From positions 1 to 32,903 of the forward strand of contig NZ_JAUMUI010000020.1 in the NCBI RefSeq assembly GCF_030530745.1: a stretch of 32,903 nucleotides of DNA, written 5' to 3'. Below the pieces are notes generated by a model. It searched no databases, was not told the DNA's origin, and worked only from the letters and a program-made list of their open reading frames with translations. This DNA comes from Neisseria sp. (lineage in GTDB: Bacteria; Pseudomonadota; Gammaproteobacteria; Burkholderiales; Neisseriaceae). Of this stretch, positions 30,632 through 32,903 are shown in pieces; the stretch's first letter is position 1, and each line of letters opens with the position of its first letter. The position numbers were made by a program, and so were the translations under genes.

Positions 30632-31312
30632 ATGTATCGATTTACTTCTGCACAATTGCAAAAAGCCCTGATTTGTCTTGCCTTTTTTCATATTTTAATT
30701 ATTGCGGCCAGCAATTACCTAGTGCAGTTTCCGTTTGAAGTGTTCGGATTCCACACCACTTGGGGGGCGTTTACGTTTCCGTTTATTTTTCTGGCTACCG
30801 ATTTGACCGTGCGCATTTTCGGCCGGCACCTTGCCCGTCGGATTATTTTTTGGGTAATGCTGCCGGCGTTGGCTTTGTCGTATGCGGTGTCGGTGCTGTT
30901 TCACGAGGGTGCTTGGACGGGTTGGGCTGCGTTGGCTTCATTCAACGGTTTTGTCGGCCGCATTGCGTTGGCCAGCTTTGCCGCATATGCGCTCGGGCAG
31001 TTGCTGGATATTTTTGTGTTCAATAAATTGCGCCGCTTGAAGTATTGGTGGATTGCGCCCACGGCTTCGACGTTTTTGGGCAATGCGCTGGATACGTTGG
31101 TTTTCTTCAGTGTGGCTTTTTATGCCGGCAGCGATGCGTTTATGGCGGCAAACTGGCGGGAAATCGCGTTTATCGACTATCTTTTCAAGCTTGTTATCTG
31201 CACGCTGTTTTTCCTGCCCGCCTACGGCATATTGTTGAACGTGCTGACGAAAAAGCTGACTACACTCAAGCAGCAGGAAGAGCAGGCAGCTTTGGCGGTT
31301 CAAGAGCCTTGA
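30632..31312 (+). CDS. yhhQ: Queuosine precursor transporter YhhQ
   Basis: Inner-membrane protein of the VUT/YhhQ family, 226 residues with six predicted membrane segments, that imports preQ0/preQ1. Recognisable blocks: IIAASNYLVQFPFEVFGFHTTWGAFTFPFIFLATDLTVRIFG, GRIALASFAAYALGQLLDIFVFNKLRR and ASTFLGNALDTLVFF. The start at 30632 (MYRFTSAQ) is best: the CGGGAG ribosome site is 8 bases away, whereas the in-frame ATG at 30626 is too close. It sits 137 bases after queF, with a DUS in between, making a small queuosine pair: one gene makes preQ1, the other brings precursors in. Confidence 0.95.
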   Translation: MYRFTSAQLQKALICLAFFHILIIAASNYLVQFPFEVFGFHTTWGAFTFPFIFLATDLTVRIFGRHLARRIIFWVMLPALALSYAVSVLFHEGAWTGWAALASFNGFVGRIALASFAAYALGQLLDIFVFNKLRRLKYWWIAPTASTFLGNALDTLVFFSVAFYAGSDAFMAANWREIAFIDYLFKLVICTLFFLPAYGILLNVLTKKLTTLKQQEEQAALAVQEP

Positions 31313-31338
31313 TGGGAAGAGCGGTATTGAAAAAGGCC

Positions 31339-31503
31339 GAGGCCTTTGCAAAATTCCCTTCGGCATCTTAAAGCCTCTGCGTCATGCTCGGGCTTGACCC
31401 GGGCATCTTTTTGTTTCAAAAGAAATAACAGATACCCGGGTCAAGCCCGGGTATGACGAAACATAAATAAATTCAGGGTTAAAACGTGTTTTGCAAAGGT
31501 TTC
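31339..31503. repeat. 165-bp MITE-like repeat with nested inverted repeat
   Basis: Bounded by GAGGCCTTTGCAAAA (31339-31353) and its near complement TTTTGCAAAGGTTTC (31489-31503). Inside, GTCATGCTCGGGCTTGACCC (start of the 28-base arm 31381-31408) and its near complement (31430-31457) form a 21-base-loop stem, each arm itself nearly palindromic (CCCGGG-CTTGA-CCCGGG). It carries no frame worth calling and lies between yhhQ and tRNA-Arg. The edge motif also occurs at 27166-27180 and in the transposase C-terminus. Confidence 0.65.
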
Positions 31504-31531
31504 AGGCCGTCTGAAAGTTTTCAGACGGCCT
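31504..31531. terminator. Tight inverted-DUS hairpin
   Basis: AGGCCGTCTGAAA (31504-31516) and TTTCAGACGGCCT (31519-31531) with a two-base loop. It is located between the repeat and tRNA-Arg; it may terminate the minus-strand tRNA transcript and the plus-strand yhhQ transcript. Confidence 0.75.
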
Positions 31532-31560
31532 TTGATATTTTGATTCGGCTGATATTGGAG

Positions 31561-31635
31561 TGGCCCCGCCGACAGGAATCGAACCTGTATTTTACGCTTA
31601 GGAGGCATACGTTCTATCCGTTGAACTACGGCGGG
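31561..31635 (-). tRNA. tRNA-Arg (anticodon CCT)
   Basis: Full cloverleaf on the minus strand, 75 nt including encoded CCA. Acceptor stem CCCGCCG/CGGCGGG with G73, D stem GTTC/GAAC, anticodon stem TATGC/GCGTA with loop CTCCTAA (anticodon CCT at 31600-31602), T stem ACAGG/CCTGT with loop TTCGATT. This tRNA reads AGG. It ends near the ispB 3' end. Confidence 0.97.
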
Positions 31636-31656
31636 GTTTTCAAACAAAACAGTAGG

Positions 31657-32631
31657 TTAAGAAACCCGCGCCAGCGATTCTTGCGCCAGCGCGCGCATGG
31701 CCCGGGTAACTTCGTTGTCGGGTAGGGTGTCTAAACAGGCCACCGCTTTTTCAACGGCTTTGGCGGCTTCGGCGGCGGCGTAGGCCAGCGCGTCGGAATT
31801 TTTCACATAACCGTAGATTTTTTCAAAATAACTGCGGTCGGCATTTTGCAGGGCGGTGCGAACGTCGGAGGCTACCGCTTCGCTGCCTTGCTGCATCAGA
31901 TAAATCAGCGGCAGCGTGGGTTTGCCCTCGGCCAAATCGTCGCCGACGTTCTTGCCGATTTCGTCGGGATGGCCGGAATAATCCAGCACGTCGTCGATAA
32001 TTTGGAAAGCGGTGCCGACATACATGCCGTAATCTTTCAATGCCTGCTCCTGATCGGGTGTGGCGCCCGCCAAAATCGCGCCCACTTGTGCGGCGGCCTC
32101 GAACAGTTTGGCGGTTTTATATTGGATAACCTGCACATATTCGGCTTCGGTGATATTGGTATTGCCGATGTTCATCAGCTGCATCACTTCGCCTTCGGCA
32201 ATGATATTGGTGGCGTCGGCCATCACTTCCAGAATCCTCATATTGCCCGAACCTACCATCAGCTGGAAGGCGCGGGTGTAGAGAAAGTCGCCAACCAGCA
32301 CGGCTGCGGCGTTGCCGAACAGGCTGTTGGCGGTTTGGCGGCCTCGGCGCAGCCCGCTTTCGTCTACCACATCGTCGTGCAGCAGTGTGGAAGTGTGGAT
32401 GAATTCCACCATGGCGGCCAGCGAATACAGTTTTTCATTGTCGTAACCCAAAGCCTTGCCTGCCAGAACCGTGATAATCGGGCGCAGGCGTTTGCCGCCG
32501 GCGCTGATGATGTAGGTGCCGATTTGCGAAATCAGCGCCACTTCAGACTGTACGGCCCGATTGATGACCACATTGACCTTGGCGAGGTCGTCGTTGAGGT
32601 GGCGTTGGAAGTAGGGCAGGTTTTCGAGCAT
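31657..32631 (-). CDS. ispB: Octaprenyl diphosphate synthase IspB
   Basis: Trans-prenyltransferase of 324 residues that makes the C40 side chain for ubiquinone. The first Asp-rich motif is HDDVVDE (D86, D87, D90), the second IIDDVLDY (D213, D214, D217), and GGKRLRP (45-51) is intact. The protein is divergent from rplU, as in E. coli, where ispB and rplU-rpmA are also divergent. A -10 TATAAT is at 32694-32699. Its ribosome site is weak and the start at 32631 is chosen by conservation (MLENLPYFQ). Confidence 0.96.
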   Translation of the reverse strand: MLENLPYFQRHLNDDLAKVNVVINRAVQSEVALISQIGTYIISAGGKRLRPIITVLAGKALGYDNEKLYSLAAMVEFIHTSTLLHDDVVDESGLRRGRQTANSLFGNAAAVLVGDFLYTRAFQLMVGSGNMRILEVMADATNIIAEGEVMQLMNIGNTNITEAEYVQVIQYKTAKLFEAAAQVGAILAGATPDQEQALKDYGMYVGTAFQIIDDVLDYSGHPDEIGKNVGDDLAEGKPTLPLIYLMQQGSEAVASDVRTALQNADRSYFEKIYGYVKNSDALAYAAAEAAKAVEKAVACLDTLPDNEVTRAMRALAQESLARVS

Positions 32632-32693
32632 GGCGTTTGCGGGTTCGGTTGGTCAAAGCAAAAGGAGGGGGGAAGAAAAATATGCAGCGCGCA

Positions 32694-32699
32694 ATTATA
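32694..32699 (-). promoter_or_regulatory. -10 element of ispB
   Basis: TATAAT on the minus strand, preceded by TGC (TGCTATAAT, an extended -10). No good -35 lies at the usual distance. It is 63 bases upstream of the ispB start. Confidence 0.6.
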
Positions 32700-32773
32700 G
32701 CAGCAATCATACCCGTACGCACCGCCGCAGCCGTATTTTTCAGACGGCCTGTGCCGGTTGGTGAAAATAAACT

Positions 32774-32802
32774 TTGACAAAACAGGCAAATAAACATAAA
32801 AT
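32774..32802 (+). promoter_or_regulatory. Promoter of rplU
   Basis: TTGACA (32774-32779), 17 bases, TAAAAT (32797-32802), placed 58 bases upstream of the rplU start. A near-consensus sigma-70 promoter. A DUS lies just upstream, at about 32739. Confidence 0.85.
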
Positions 32803-32860
32803 TCACGGCTTCGCGCATGGTGCGCGGATATTTTGAACCAAAACCCTTATGGAGTTGAGT

Positions 32861-32903
32861 ATGTACGCGGTCGTAAAAACCGGCGGTAAACAATACAAAG
32901 TTA
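32861..32903 (+). CDS. rplU: 50S ribosomal protein L21 (start only)
   Basis: Fourteen codons before the window end read MYAVVKTGGKQYKV, the typical L21 N-terminus. GGAGTTGAGT precedes the ATG and a near-consensus promoter lies upstream. The gene continues past the edge and would be expected to be followed by rpmA. Confidence 0.93.
   Translation, partial: MYAVVKTGGKQYKV

Noticed and set aside
1-32903. CRISPR array, restriction-modification or toxin-antitoxin system
   Set aside because: No array of regularly spaced direct repeats and no matching proteins are seen. The short repeats are DUS, Correia and dispersed elements.

Overview
The window looks like a chromosomal segment of a Neisseria-type betaproteobacterium (family Neisseriaceae). 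The main reason is the DNA uptake sequence AGGCCGTCTGAA, the 'AG' dialect, which recurs in intergenic regions, often as inverted pairs that form terminators. Two full-length Correia-type elements (about 155 bp, TATAGTG termini, TA target) and the gene set (ligE, unimodular queF, yraN-gmhA-dolP, queF-yhhQ) agree with this. The DUS dialect argues against N. meningitidis and N. gonorrhoeae, which use ATGCCGTCTGAA. I cannot name the species.

Layout. 1-4.1 kb: an IS481-like transposase cut by the window edge, a META-domain lipoprotein, an alpha/beta hydrolase and a flavodoxin-fold oxidoreductase divergent from a LysR regulator. This part is more AT-rich than the rest and has no DUS, so it may have been acquired. 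4.2-9.7 kb: Correia element, yacG, tsaD, metF, a 167-bp perfectly centred palindromic element, a PotD-type polyamine-binding lipoprotein, rppH and an uncharacterised small protein.

9.8-15.7 kb: a minus-strand, Fur-box-controlled cluster. It holds two paralogous periplasmic binding proteins with unusual aromatic C-terminal tails, a FecCD-type permease, a FecE-type ATPase, a lipid-anchored pseudoazurin-like cupredoxin and a DcsG-like ATP-grasp enzyme. This is the least ordinary locus here and the best candidate for an undescribed system: iron-regulated metal or chelate import linked to a copper redox protein and a ligase.

15.9-24.3 kb: the secreted ATP-dependent ligase LigE, a metallo-beta-lactamase-fold hydrolase, a DUF937-OmpA fusion, valS, an HTH regulator, map and an Ala/Pro-rich membrane-anchored protein. 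24.4-27.1 kb: the dolP-gmhA-yraN cluster divergent from rsmI across a second Correia element, as in the E. coli yraL-to-yraP region but without lpoA. 27.2-29.4 kb: an EmrR-like MarR regulator with a NodT/TolC-type outer-membrane lipoprotein and no inner-membrane pump genes. 30-31.3 kb: queF and yhhQ for queuosine. 31.3-32.9 kb: a MITE-like repeat, tRNA-Arg(CCT), ispB and the start of rplU.

Most genes are ordinary housekeeping genes. Points of interest are the 9.8-15.7 kb cluster, several palindromic or inverted-repeat elements, an inverted 144-bp repeat pair flanking about 18 kb, and promoter-like ends on the Correia elements.
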